A stretch of DNA of 64,000 nucleotides, taken from positions 682,001 through 746,000 of the forward strand of contig JAJTUP010000019.1 in NCBI GenBank assembly GCA_021399435.1. Direction: 5' to 3'. The notes beneath the pieces were generated by a model. That model had not been told where the DNA came from and made no database searches. It saw nothing but the letters and a program-made list of their open reading frames with translations. Source of the stretch: Diaporthe sp. PMI_573 (taxonomy: Eukaryota > Ascomycota > Sordariomycetes > Diaporthales > Diaporthaceae). Shown piece by piece: positions 53,965 to 64,000 of this stretch; the stretch's first letter is position 1, and every line of letters starts with the position of its first letter. A program made the translations under genes and the position numbers.

Positions 53965-56900
53965 GGGAAATTGCTGACCAAAGAAGGTCAAGATAGGTTT
54001 GTGGGCTTCCAGGAGCTGGTGGGTGTGACCGCAGGTTGCAGTGGCTGGAAGAACTTTGGCACAGTAGCGCCTGAGATCACCGCAGGCGTCTGGGCTGTTC
54101 CACTGCTATTGACGGTACGTAGAAGTCATCCGTGACACATTTTAGTCTCCAGTTGATGGTCTAAACTCTGGGCAAAAAAACATTTCCGAGGACGGACGAT
54201 CGACAAAGGCCCCAAGAGCGCGCCTGACGAGGCTGTGAGGTCTGTCTCGGACTTCAGTCAACACAGGGTCGTAGGCCCCTGGCCGAGCAGCTATCAAGGC
54301 AGTCCGTCCCCCCCGCACGGGCCATTTTGGGCATGTTCTGGCTGTTGTGGCCCGTGCGTTAGATGTCTCTGTGAGATGTGCGAGATGTGCGAGATGTGCT
54401 CTAAATTGATGATCCAACCTCAACAAGTTCAGATAGCTCCCACTATATCTTCTGTATCTGCATTATCTGTGACTTGTTTCAGCCTGGCTTCTCAAATTAG
54501 GATTGGTTTTGCGGTATGAATGAACTACAGTCCAGCGAGGGGGAACTGCTGCCGGCATCAGGAACGCGTACAAATACCAAGTCACCGTCATCTGGATCAC
54601 TATCAAAGGTGACAAAAATTGCCTCTCTTTGATACCAAACCATGCTGTGCTTCACTTCATACTACGATTTGTGATGCCAATAAGACGCATGGTCTTCAGC
54701 GAGGTTTAAGGCCCAGGCGTTTCCAGAGCCGAACTTACCCTGAAGTGCACTTACTGTGAAAATCGTCGTACCCGTTCCTTTGTTAATGCAGCATCACCAC
54801 AGCTGAACGCTTGTTCAGTCCATGATGCGTTGGGCCAGTTGTGGCTTTTCAAAGAGGTGGAGGGGCATCTAAAGAAAGACTGCAAATATCGGTTATTAGA
54901 CAGTGCCCAGAGCTTCCCGAGTCAGCGGGGGTCCTGCACATCGATTCGTGGCTGGTGGGGTGGATTCCTTCGAGACGAGACTTTGAACCTGAAGCGAAGA
55001 GTCCCGTGCCTGGGGCCCAGAGGGACGCGGGCCAAGCCTGTCTCGGGGGCCTGCGAGGTCGCTTGCCAGAAACTCGTGCGGCCGACGCGAGGCAAGGCAT
55101 CGTTTCGTTCCCTCGGCACCCGGAAGAATGGTTACGGTGTGGGCATTCAACCGGCAGCTCGGATGGAGGGCCGAAGAAGCAGGCGGCCAGTGTCAGGCCG
55201 CGTTGCCGTGGCTCCGGCCGGCCGAGGCATCGGGCCTGCACTGCTAACCTTCAGAGGCTCGGCGGGGGGGCAAATCAATCTCGGAGCGGACGCACAGCCT
55301 CGACGGCGTTATGATTTCATAAGCCGTCGGACTACTGTGTACCAGACAGCACCTGCAGGGTCGGGTTCTATTCTTAGCCACGCCGCGAGGGAGGCCCACG
55401 AGCTAAAAAGCCCCCAGGGTCTTCGCGACCCCCGGCAGCCGGGGTCGGGGGTGGGGTGGTCCGAGCTTCCCCTGCTTGCCCAGTGCCTGCTTGCCCGCTA
55501 GGCACGGGCTAGGCGTGCACAGCCTTCGGGTCGTACCTGTGTCAACTGGAGACGCTGTCGTAATGTGGCGCGCTTGGAATTGCGTGGAGCCCCTCTTGAT
55601 GTTGATGAAACGAGTCAGGCGAGGCTGCCCTTCTGCCCTTTCTGCCCTTCAGACGCCTGGACGCCCCTCGGGCCTGCACGCGGTTTTCCCCAAGGACAAC
55701 TGACGATTCCCATAATGCTGAGGCGATGAGACGAGACAGCACAAGACGGTCCTCTGCACATGATGAGGACGGGGGGACGAGCTCGTATTTCGAGTGCCCG
55801 TGGCTCATGACGGCCTGTCTTGCTGCTTGGGCGAATCAAGCTGCCGATCGGGGCCGATCCCTCTGTGCTGCCGCACCCGCGCACCCGCGCTCACCCCTTG
55901 CAATGAATAGCAGAAGCGGCATCAGCGGTGACATCCTACCAGCCTACGCACACAACAGCTGGTAGAACCGAGGAGTCTTGGTGGTTTCAGCCAAAAAACC
56001 TAGATTCCCGCCCAGGCCAGGCGCAAGAAGGGTCCAAAGTGCCGGCTGGTGCTCCGTCAGCCTCGCGATTCGTAGTGTGGTTGGCTGAGCATGTGGAGTG
56101 CGTTGGTGGCTTGTCAGCTTGTGTGGCCTGCACATGTTTGTTGTGTGTGTGCTGTAATGTAATCCTCGGCCGGTGAGGGTTTTGGACGCCCTGACGTCTT
56201 GTCCCAACGCTCTGGAACAACTTGTCATGCCCGTGGTTAGGCATGGCGTGCATGAATATTATGTGTCTGTCCACCTGCAGGCCATGCCCATCCAGGCCTG
56301 TCGCAGGCTATGGTGAGATGTGTCTGATTTGAACCGGATGAAGCGGCCGCCGTGTACAAGGCCCGGTGAGCCTGATCCAATCCCCGACAAGTGATGGGAA
56401 TCGCCGTGTCATGCTCCCCACAAAACTCGATGCAGCTGATGGGATTTCGTGCGGGCAGCCACCGGCAAAAAACAAGCGGAGCAGAACCTGCAGACAACGC
56501 ATCGCCAGCCAAGCTTTTCGTCACCGAGCTGCTGCAGAGGAAACAGGACGGGACCTGTTGACGTCGGCATGTCCCCAGGACCCCCAGCTTCGCGTCCCTT
56601 GTCCCGAACACCGGTTGCGTGCACGTTACTGCGCCACTGGCAATTCACAATCACAAAGCGATCTTCGGCTGGGCGAGCAAATCTTTTTCCTTGCTGCGGC
56701 AACAAGCCAGACAACCACAGCTGAGAAAAGTGGGCCCACCAGGCTTGGGCACCCCGTACCTGGCAGGGGTGACGTTGAAGGGCACAACGGCACCGCTCTG
56801 CTGCGCAGCCCCAGCCCCTGCTTGCCCGCTCAGGCTGCCCACATCCCACATCCCACCTCCCACCACCGGCGGTCGGGCCTGGCCTGCTGTGCCCAGCCTG

Positions 56901-57198
56901 GTGTGTTGCCCCAGCCTGGTCTGCCCAGCCCCAGCCAGCACAGCCAGGCCCTTGCAGTTCACTCTTTATTTATCCTGCTTCGATCCCCCTTTGCTCGTTT
57001 ATGCCTGCCATCTGGCTCTTTCTCTCCCTCATTCCCTCGCTCTCAACCTTTTTGACAACTCATCAATAGGTTTGGTATTCCATCGTTGGTGTTTTCCCTT
57101 CAGACGTCACCAAGCCCGAGGTCCCACATTCGAGTCACAGCATCGACGTCATACTTACCTTTCGACCACATACGAACCGAAAAGCAAAACCTTCCAAA
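53965..57198. other. Gene-free 3.2-kb region between MDM12 and the SUR7-family gene
   Basis: Only random short frames are seen. Three 9-bp copies of GAGATGTGC lie at 54373-54399. The 400 bases before the SUR7-family gene contain recurring CCCAGCCTGG-like words, then a CT-rich leader. It is presumably the upstream regulatory DNA of two divergent genes. Confidence 0.5.
54373..54399. repeat. 9-bp tandem repeat, three copies
   Basis: Three perfect copies of GAGATGTGC lie in gene-free DNA about 410 bases upstream of the MDM12 start. Confidence 0.9.
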
Positions 57199-58356
57199 AT
57201 GGGTAACATAGGAAGGATATTCTGCGTGGCCCTGCCATTCGCCCTGACAGTGGCCAGCTTGATCGCCCTGCTGGTTGCCGGTCTGTCGGGGGTCACAGAC
57301 AAGAGCATGTACCTCTTCAAGGTCAACACTACCGACCTGTCCATCAGCTCGTCCTCCATCACCAGCTTGTTAAGCGACCGGGGCCTCCACCAGCGCGACC
57401 TCTCGGATTCCATCATTGCCGCCACCAGCGGTGCTTCTAGCGACGCTTCTGACCTGATCTCGAGTGCCACTGAGGCCGCCCAGGCTGCTGGCGCCTCTTC
57501 CGTCGCCGATGCCGAGTCCGCCATCACCGGCATCGCCAGTGGTACCAACATCACGGCTTCCGACCTGGGCCTGGCTGATGCCTACCTCGTCAGCCTCTGG
57601 GGCTACTGCGAGATCTCTGCTTCCGGCGACAAGACGTGCGAGAAGGCTCAGTTCGACTGGGCCTCCAACGCCACCTCCAACTTCCAGGCCAAGCTGGACT
57701 CCGTGGCCGGCTCCTCTGGCGAGAATGTCACCATCCCTGACAGCATCAAGACGGCCATGAACACCTTCAGCACCGTCACCAAGTGGACTGAGGTCGTCTT
57801 CATCATCGCCTACGTCGCCCTCGGTATCTCGCTGTTCCTGGGCATCTTCGCCAACTGCTCGCGCGCCTTCTCGTGCTGCACCTTTATCACCTCCGCCCTC
57901 GCTGCCTTTGCTGTCTGTGCCGCCGCTTCCCTGGCCACTGCCATGGCTTCCGTCGTGGTAGGTGCCGTTGAGGGCACCGCCAAGGTGTACGGCGTCACCG
58001 GGTCCATCAACACCAGGTTCCTGGCCGCCGCGTGGATCGGGGCTGCCTTCGCTATCGGTGCCGCCTTCTTCTGGATGTTCACCATCTGCTGCTGTGCCCC
58101 CGACCACAACAAGTCCCGTGGCAAGAGCGCCGGTTTCGGCCGCAAGAAGCACCTCGACGACGCCGAGAAGCTCCCCATGTCTGGAGCCTACGCACCTATC
58201 GGCGAGTCTCAGAACCACGCCTACGGGGCTGGTCATGACAACAACGCTTATGGCAACACTGCCTACGGTGGAGGCTTCAACCAGGGCGCCGCGTACGGTA
58301 ACCCCCGGACTGGCCGCAACGACATGGCCTACGAGCCTTACCAGCACCGCTCTTAA
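57199..58356 (+). CDS. SUR7/PalI-family four-helix plasma membrane protein
   Basis: An intronless frame of 385 residues starts after AAAATGG. The architecture is that of the SUR7/PalI family. TM1 is at about 8-28. A large extracellular loop (about 30-195) follows, with the family-type Leu-Trp-x-x-Cys motif (SLWGYCEISA) and potential N-glycosylation sites (NTT, NIT, NAT, NVT). TM2 is at about 197-217, TM3 at about 224-252 and TM4 at about 273-297. A Gly/Asn/Tyr-rich cytosolic tail (repeated AYG and NAYGN words) completes it. SUR7 proteins mark eisosomes/MCC patches and affect wall and endocytosis, while PalI acts in ambient pH signalling. I cannot decide between the two branches, though the short tail argues against a long PalI. 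The long CT-rich leader and strongly C-ending codons suggest high expression. Confidence 0.88.
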   Translation: MGNIGRIFCVALPFALTVASLIALLVAGLSGVTDKSMYLFKVNTTDLSISSSSITSLLSDRGLHQRDLSDSIIAATSGASSDASDLISSATEAAQAAGASSVADAESAITGIASGTNITASDLGLADAYLVSLWGYCEISASGDKTCEKAQFDWASNATSNFQAKLDSVAGSSGENVTIPDSIKTAMNTFSTVTKWTEVVFIIAYVALGISLFLGIFANCSRAFSCCTFITSALAAFAVCAAASLATAMASVVVGAVEGTAKVYGVTGSINTRFLAAAWIGAAFAIGAAFFWMFTICCCAPDHNKSRGKSAGFGRKKHLDDAEKLPMSGAYAPIGESQNHAYGAGHDNNAYGNTAYGGGFNQGAAYGNPRTGRNDMAYEPYQHRS

Positions 58357-59028
58357 GCAACTACCGCTGAAGATCTGACAATTTCGTACCGTGGGGTCGT
58401 TGGACTTTCGTGGACGTACAAGAACACATTTTGCCCGTCGAGCATGACGGATAGAAGTACCCTTTTGTTTTGCTTAATCTATGTTTTCTCCTTGCATGTA
58501 AGGCGTTCCGGGCCCTGGTGAAAGGGGCATGTTGGGCTATCACGACTATTTATTCCCTCGGGGAGATTGAGGGAGGAATATTACGAATATGGGTCAGGTA
58601 GACTGTTAGTACTACAGGACATTGATACCCGCTAAACTCTCGGGAGGAAATGAAATCATACATATATTAGAAACATGATCTCTGTCCCAGACATTTTGTG
58701 ATGTGCACTGTAGGACGTACCTTTGCTGGATTCAGGTCAACAGCAAACGGCGTTGCAGTCTAGCTCGATCCAGAATGCAGAGTAAGAGAATCATAAAAGG
58801 CAATCTAAAGCATATTTTTGTAAAATAAAAAAAAAAATTAAAAAAATAAAAAGGGAAGGGTACCGTAAATATATACTCGAGAAGATGCACAAAGTAGACC
58901 GTGTTCTCGAGTCCGTCTCATCGCTTCGCACGATTTTGACACGATCGCAGCCAAAACCCGGCACGCCGCCGAATTTTGACTCGCCCACCCGCAATTTTCT
59001 CCAAAACCCGCAACCCACCACTTGCGAC
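58357..59028. other. Interval between the SUR7-family gene and the WDR6/RTT10 gene
   Basis: Tandem intergenic DNA contains an A-rich stretch with A-runs interrupted by T at about 58822-58852. The last 144 bases (58885-59028) stay open in the frame of the next gene and could be an N-terminal extension. Confidence 0.5.
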
Positions 59029-62000
59029 ATGAACCACCATGTTCCGCCTCGTCTCCAACGGGAACACGTCCACTGCCCCATCACCGCGCTAGCATTCTTC
59101 AGGTCGCCGGGGGCCGCCAGCAGTGGACCGCTTTACGTCCTCTCGGGCGAGGACACTCACCTGAAAGTATACGATGCCGAGACCCAGCGGCTGCGTGCCT
59201 CGGTGCGCGTCTTTGCCGCGCAGCCCATCCAGGGCATCTCAGCCCCCGCCGTAGATGGGGAGGGGGCCTCCTCGTCGGACGATGTGCTTATCTGGGGCGG
59301 CCCTCTCGTGACGGTCCTGCCGGTGTCGGTGCTCGCCCGCCTGCTCCGCCACGGGGAGGCCGGGCGCTGCTGCGCTGCAGAACACACCGTGTCAGACAGG
59401 CAGGTGCTCCGGGCGCCGGACTGGATCTACCACGGCGCCGTCTCGACCCACCGGCCCGGGCTGACGGCGGTCGTGACGGCGCACAACGAGGTCATACCTT
59501 TGCTGCGTACCGGAGGGCCCGCGGGCGGCCCCTGGGCTCTCGGAAAGCTGAGGTCGCCCCCGTCCCGGCCGATCCTGTACTCGGCGCAGGTCAGGTGGAC
59601 CTCCGGCGGCGAGGTCCTGGTCGCGGCGGGGACCGTGTTCGGGGAGATCATCGTGTGGAAGTGCCGTGTCGCCGGCGGCCCTGACGATGAGGCGGCGGTC
59701 GAGGTCCTGCACGTCTTCACGGGCCACGAGGGCTCCATCTTCGGCGTCGACTTCTCGCCCGAGGTCGTGTTAGACCCGACGACCAGGGAGGTGTCGAGGC
59801 TGCTGGTGAGCTGTAGCGACGACCGGACGATACGCGTGTGGAATGTTCCTGATGCGGGTTCGAGCCGGGAGAAGAGCCTGGCCGATCACGCTTTCACTGA
59901 GGCGCGGGAGACGGGCTTCGGCGAGAATTCGTCTGCGACGGAGCTTGAGGCTAGGGCGGGTCATCCTTCTGCGGAGCCACTGGCGGTGGCCATGGGACAT
60001 GTCTCGAGGATATGGAGTGCGCGGTTTTCACCTCGGAGCCTTGACTGTACTTCCTTGGAAGGGACGGTCAGGAGCTTGAAATTATATTCCTTCGGTGAGG
60101 ATGCCACCGCGCAGAAGTGGAGGCTTGATTTTGACGAGAAGAGTGGGATCACACCGCCTGGTGCACACGACACGGTTCTGACGGCCAGTCTCACCCACGA
60201 GGCGGTGTTCCACAACCACGATGGAAAACACATCTGGTCGAGCGCTCTGCATTTCCCCGCCCCGTCGTCGGCAGAGAAAGAACTTCTTGTTACTGGTGGC
60301 AGCGATGGCAAGATCCATCTTATCCAGGAGAGTCTGGCACGCCTTGAAAGGGACGCGGTCCCCTCTGTGCCGGAGGTTGAAGCCCCGGTACTCTCGGCCG
60401 ACGAGACCAACCCAAGCGCTCATCAGCTGGCTGGCAGCGGCCCTGTAGAGAGCGAGCCACTGCACATGTACGGACTCCCTTCGGCAACGTCTGTCGTTGC
60501 AACAACAGCATCAGGGCGCATCTTGGCTGGCTCCCTGGACGCATCTGGGATGTCTTGGAAGGAATCTCCAGTACCAAAAGCAATACGCGATGATCTACGG
60601 AAATATCAAACTGTGCGAAGCGCAGGGCCGGATGTGACTCTCATCGGGTCTCCTAGTGGACAACTTTACATTTATGGCAACGACAATATTCGACCGGTGA
60701 TAAAACTGCCTAGGAAGGTCGCGGATATATTCGTTCTACCCCTGGAAGATTTCCGCGGGCTTGGGTTCTGCGAGGCAGCACCCGGCCAAGTAGCGACAAT
60801 CGTGACCACCATGGGGAGCCCAGAAGTTAGGCTCCTGTTGCTGGATCCTGCCGCGGACGACGTTGTTCTACACGAAACTTCCATGGACCTGGGAAAAGGC
60901 TTCATACCGACTGCAGCCGGTATCTGCCAGGATCTTATAATATTTGGGACTCGAATTGGTGCGCTCTCACTGCATAGACTGGACCAAAGCGGTGGAGGCT
61001 TCCGAAAAGTAGCCCACGTCAGCCGCCCTGGGTCGAAAGACTCGGTTTCCAGCATCGTCCCCTTACCTGCGCAGCCTGGCCTACCCTGTCCCTACTTCTT
61101 GACGACCTCTCGTGACGGCCGCTACAGAATCTACGAGACGGCCAAGCAGGCTTGTGGGTCTGACCATGCCGTCAGCATCTCCCTCCGCCACGAGGCCATC
61201 CCACCGCTGGGACCCATCATCGAAAGCGGCTTCTTCACCACGACCGCCAACCCGGGCTCGAAGCCACAGCTCATCCTCTGCGGCTTCCGCAGCAAGGAGT
61301 TCGTCATCTGGAACGAGACGACGCAGCAGGAGCTCGCCAACGTCGAGTGCGGCGGCGGCCACCGCGCCTTCACCTTCCACGTCGACCCGGCCTCGCCGGA
61401 GAGGCTCTCGTTCATCTGGACAAAGGCGTCGCGCACCTGCGTGTGGATGCAGGACGGCGTTTCGAAGCGCACGCTCAAGCCGGGCGGCCACGGGAGGGAG
61501 ATCAAGGCGGCGGCGGCGACGGCAAAGGGAGGACTCCTGGCGACGGGGGCGGAGGATACAAACATCCGCATATGGCGGGTCGACGGCGACAGCTGGGGAG
61601 GCGGGGGCGGAGGGCCGCGGCCGGGGCTGAGCTGTCTGGCCGTCGTGGAGAAGCACACGACCGGCATCCAGTGCCTGAGGTGGGCGGGCGAGAATTACCT
61701 GGTCAGCAGCAGCGGGGGCGAGGAGCTGTTTGTCTGGCGGGTCGCGCAGCTGGAGCACTCCGCTTACGAGGGCATCGCGGTGCTGTGCGAGGGGGTGTAT
61801 CATGACACGACGCGCGACGGGGACCTGCGGATACTGAGCTTCGACGTCCAGATCATGGACCCCCTGCACGAGGGGGAAGAAAACGGCGAAGAGAACCTCT
61901 GCTTGTCATTGGTATTGTCCAACTCCACGCTCAAGACGTATCGATACTCCAAGGACGAGGGGTTTACGCTCCTGGCACAGGGCCGGTACACGGGCGCCTG

Positions 62001-62622
62001 CTTGATGCAGATACGGCATCTCAGGGCCCTACGCGAGTCTGATGGGTCATGGGGTTTGCACGTCCTGACGGCGTCCACGGATGGGCATCTTGCCCTCTGG
62101 AAGGCGACGGGGACATGGACGACAACGACACTCGTGCCTGCCGCGGCCGCCGAGTACGAGTTGGTCGAGGCGCAGCAGCTGCACCAGAGTGGCATCAAGG
62201 CCATGGACTTGAGAGAGCTCGCCCACAGGACATCCTCCCCAGCCTCACGCGCCGTGCTGACCGGCGGCGACGACAACGCCATCGGCTACGTCCGCCTTGA
62301 ATGGACGGCAGACACGGAGTTCAGGATCACGTCCCGGTCCCTGGTCAGCGCGGCGCATGCTGCCGCCATCACGGGCCTCTGCGTTGTCGGGATTGTCGAG
62401 GCCGACGGCGCGGCTGGCCTGTGTCGAGTTAGGCTGTGCACCGCCAGCAACGACCAGAGGGTCAGGTCCTGGGTGGCAGCCGTCGGGGAACGGGGCGCCC
62501 TAGGAAAGGTGTCGCTGGTTGGTGACCGGTACAGCGCCGTGGCCGACTGTGGGGGCCTGGAGCCGCTGGGCGAGGGGAGGGTGGTTGTCGCCGGCGTCGG
62601 CATGGAACTCTGGACTGTGTAG
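59029..62622 (+). CDS. RTT10: WD40 protein of the WDR6/RTT10 (TRM734) family
   Basis: An intronless frame gives 1,197 residues from the ATG at 59029 (MNHHVPPRLQREHVHCPITAL). The in-frame ATG at 58885 would add 48 residues of unlikely composition. Yeast Rtt10/Trm734 is the partner of Trm7 for 2'-O-methylation of the tRNA anticodon wobble position, and WDR6 serves the same purpose with FTSJ1. Multiple WD repeats are visible: FTGHEGSIFGVDFSP (about 228-242), SCSDDRTIRVWNV, GHVSRIWSARFSP (about 322-334, a segment typical of WDR6), LVTGGSDGKIHLI, DTNIRIWRVDGD, LVSSSGGEELFVWRV, TASTDGHLALWKATG and a C-terminal TASNDQRVRSWV. The length (about 1.0-1.2 thousand residues) and three-propeller-like spread fit the family. 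The gene is strongly C/G-ending in codon use. Confidence 0.87.
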   Translation: MNHHVPPRLQREHVHCPITALAFFRSPGAASSGPLYVLSGEDTHLKVYDAETQRLRASVRVFAAQPIQGISAPAVDGEGASSSDDVLIWGGPLVTVLPVSVLARLLRHGEAGRCCAAEHTVSDRQVLRAPDWIYHGAVSTHRPGLTAVVTAHNEVIPLLRTGGPAGGPWALGKLRSPPSRPILYSAQVRWTSGGEVLVAAGTVFGEIIVWKCRVAGGPDDEAAVEVLHVFTGHEGSIFGVDFSPEVVLDPTTREVSRLLVSCSDDRTIRVWNVPDAGSSREKSLADHAFTEARETGFGENSSATELEARAGHPSAEPLAVAMGHVSRIWSARFSPRSLDCTSLEGTVRSLKLYSFGEDATAQKWRLDFDEKSGITPPGAHDTVLTASLTHEAVFHNHDGKHIWSSALHFPAPSSAEKELLVTGGSDGKIHLIQESLARLERDAVPSVPEVEAPVLSADETNPSAHQLAGSGPVESEPLHMYGLPSATSVVATTASGRILAGSLDASGMSWKESPVPKAIRDDLRKYQTVRSAGPDVTLIGSPSGQLYIYGNDNIRPVIKLPRKVADIFVLPLEDFRGLGFCEAAPGQVATIVTTMGSPEVRLLLLDPAADDVVLHETSMDLGKGFIPTAAGICQDLIIFGTRIGALSLHRLDQSGGGFRKVAHVSRPGSKDSVSSIVPLPAQPGLPCPYFLTTSRDGRYRIYETAKQACGSDHAVSISLRHEAIPPLGPIIESGFFTTTANPGSKPQLILCGFRSKEFVIWNETTQQELANVECGGGHRAFTFHVDPASPERLSFIWTKASRTCVWMQDGVSKRTLKPGGHGREIKAAAATAKGGLLATGAEDTNIRIWRVDGDSWGGGGGGPRPGLSCLAVVEKHTTGIQCLRWAGENYLVSSSGGEELFVWRVAQLEHSAYEGIAVLCEGVYHDTTRDGDLRILSFDVQIMDPLHEGEENGEENLCLSLVLSNSTLKTYRYSKDEGFTLLAQGRYTGACLMQIRHLRALRESDGSWGLHVLTASTDGHLALWKATGTWTTTTLVPAAAAEYELVEAQQLHQSGIKAMDLRELAHRTSSPASRAVLTGGDDNAIGYVRLEWTADTEFRITSRSLVSAAHAAAITGLCVVGIVEADGAAGLCRVRLCTASNDQRVRSWVAAVGERGALGKVSLVGDRYSAVADCGGLEPLGEGRVVVAGVGMELWTV

Positions 62623-62895
62623 GAACAAGCGTGGCCCCCAGGATACTACGCAGTACTGACCCGACTCTTGCACAAAGCCAACGCTCTGCCTTTGCCTTTG
62701 TTGCTCGACATGTTGCCCAGCTTCTCATCAATGCAGAGTGATGCGCCATCCTGTGTAACCCATGCGAGCAGGCGCACCCGCAGAGCTGCAAGTTTTGTGG
62801 CATACACTTCAATGTGGACTTGGCTGCAGGTGAGGCGAAAGTTAGAAGCATTATAGGCTATGTACACAACAGCCTTGCAACCCTCCGCAGATGAG

Positions 62896-62911
62896 CACAC
62901 ACACACACACC
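62896..62911. repeat. (CA)n microsatellite
   Basis: About eight units of alternating C and A lie in gene-free DNA. Confidence 0.9.
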
Positions 62912-63439
62912 GACCCGCACACGACCAAGGCATCTGCAAGCTAATAAGCATGCTCCCGGCTGATGGATCTACGGCAAGGATGTCCGCGTGGCCGCGAGGC
63001 GAGCATGACTCTCTCTGTGCTCCCATGACAGATAAATCGCGATAGCGATACCATACGCACATATACCACGGCATGATATTACATGGACCATATAAAGTTT
63101 GGGGTGTACGTAGACGGTTGAGACCCTCCGCCCAAGCTGGCAGCAACGGGAGGCTTGTCTAGTGGCTGGCCCTCCCTGCTTGTCCGAGAGCAAGATAAGG
63201 TGCGCCGCACCGCAGGGCGGGGGCTAGCGGGCCAAGTAGGAAAACGTCAAACAAGCGAAGGTTCGGCCCCAGGCTATTTCATGCAGTGTTCCCCAGGCCT
63301 GTCTAATGTAGCCAAGCCCGATAGGCCCGCTTGGCGCCGTTCCTGACGATGGCTTTCTAAAACCTGGGGAGCGGAGTGCCTGCCGACGGAAACCAAGCCG
63401 GGCGAGAGGGGCAAACCTCTGTTTCTTTGCCCCTCTGTT

Positions 63440-63454
63440 TATATATATATATAT
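63440..63454. repeat. (TA)n microsatellite
   Basis: About seven alternating T/A units lie in gene-free DNA. Confidence 0.9.
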
Positions 63455-64000
63455 GTAGTCTCTTCTCTTCGTTTCCGTCGTGAACAATGTCCCCGGAAAA
63501 ATAATGTAATAGCCGTCGGGAGGAAGGCGGCCACCGGGAGAGGGGCCCCCTGTGGCTGGTGCGTTCATGGTGATGATGAGCGTCTGTCGTGCTGACGCCA
63601 CATATTGCGTACCCGGTCATGGACCGTCTTGTGGTGGCTCGTGAGCTAGCAGGTTCTCGTCCTACCGGCGCGAAACGAACTCGAGAGCCACGACAGGCTT
63701 GTCTGTCAGTGCCTACAAAAGCGGGACGTCGGTCGAACCAACGTGCTATCAAAATAGACGTGTTACGAGTGTGCGGCTGGGCCGGGCCTTGGGCCTTGGG
63801 CGTGGGGCCTTGGGCGTGGCCGGCTGGGGGGCAAGGGGATGGGGCAGAAGGTGGGGTGTGGGCAAGATGAAGAGACTTGGGGACTTGATGTCTCCCGTAT
63901 GTAACAGTAGTGTGCTTGTGCGAGGCAAGTACAATCGAATCAGCAACAAAGTGTGAAAACGGCTGTGTGTGGGACGCAACTGCCAAACCGCACCCCGCGT

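Larger units (their letters stand above)
62623..64000. other. Gene-free region at the right window edge
   Basis: No coding feature is supported. It includes a (CA)n run at 62896-62911, a (TA)n run at 63440-63454, an imperfect hairpin at 63634-63691, and a short direct repeat of GGGCCTTGGGCGTGG near 63790-63815. Confidence 0.5.

Noticed and set aside
54830..55501. Open frame of 223 codons in the MDM12-SUR7 gap
   Set aside because: The composition is arbitrary, overlapping frames of similar length exist on both strands, and there is no domain and no convincing start.
57370..58347. Long open frame of 325 codons antisense to the SUR7-family gene
   Set aside because: It is an artefact of the strongly C/G-ending codons of the sense gene; the translation is Gly/Val/Asp-rich without any domain.

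Overview
The window is nuclear DNA from a filamentous ascomycete, most likely a Sordariomycete. Its genes carry short introns of about 50-100 nt with GTRNGT donors and CTRAY-type branch points a few bases before the acceptor. The gene set is typical of such a fungus: a trifunctional HIS4, a FYVE-type FAB1, MDM12 of ERMES, a SUR7/PalI membrane protein, and a fungal P450 with several introns. No rRNA, tRNA, CRISPR array or intact transposon was recognised.

Left part (1-24 kb): a truncated membrane-anchored FN3/coiled-coil protein (-), the lipin phosphatidate phosphatase (+), TAF9 (-), HIS4 (+), a large unrecognised repeat-rich membrane protein (-), eIF4E (+), and an ACSF3-like acyl-CoA synthetase (-). 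Middle part (24-36 kb): an unrecognised, probably nuclear, disordered protein (-) diverges from the 2,521-residue PtdIns3P 5-kinase FAB1 (+).

The accessory-looking stretch (36-48 kb) holds a six-exon P450, a small-molecule-kinase-like gene, and a 4 kb gene-poor region with a 14-bp tandem repeat. A broken chimera of an AAA_33-type NTPase and an aminoglycoside-phosphotransferase-like kinase follows, then an unrecognised four-exon gene. The right part (48-64 kb) is housekeeping again: NOC2 (-) and VPS28 (+) share a 325-bp divergent promoter, MDM12 (-) converges on VPS28, and a SUR7-family gene (+) and a WDR6/RTT10 WD40 gene (+) follow.

The most unusual signal concerns two stop codons. TAF9 (stop at 9420-9422, minus strand) and the unrecognised gene at 46874 (stop at 47715-47717) both end in UAG in the identical context GAG-UAG-GAC-UC. 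Each is followed in the same frame by a long stop-free extension of coding appearance (211 and 172 codons). The acyl-CoA synthetase also ends UAG-GAC with about 46 open codons after it. This could be programmed amber readthrough, unrecognised splicing, or two coincidental nonsense changes; RNA and protein data would decide.

Gene models were spliced by hand from splice-site consensus, reading phase and family knowledge. Exon coordinates are in the evidence fields. Nothing was searched against a database.
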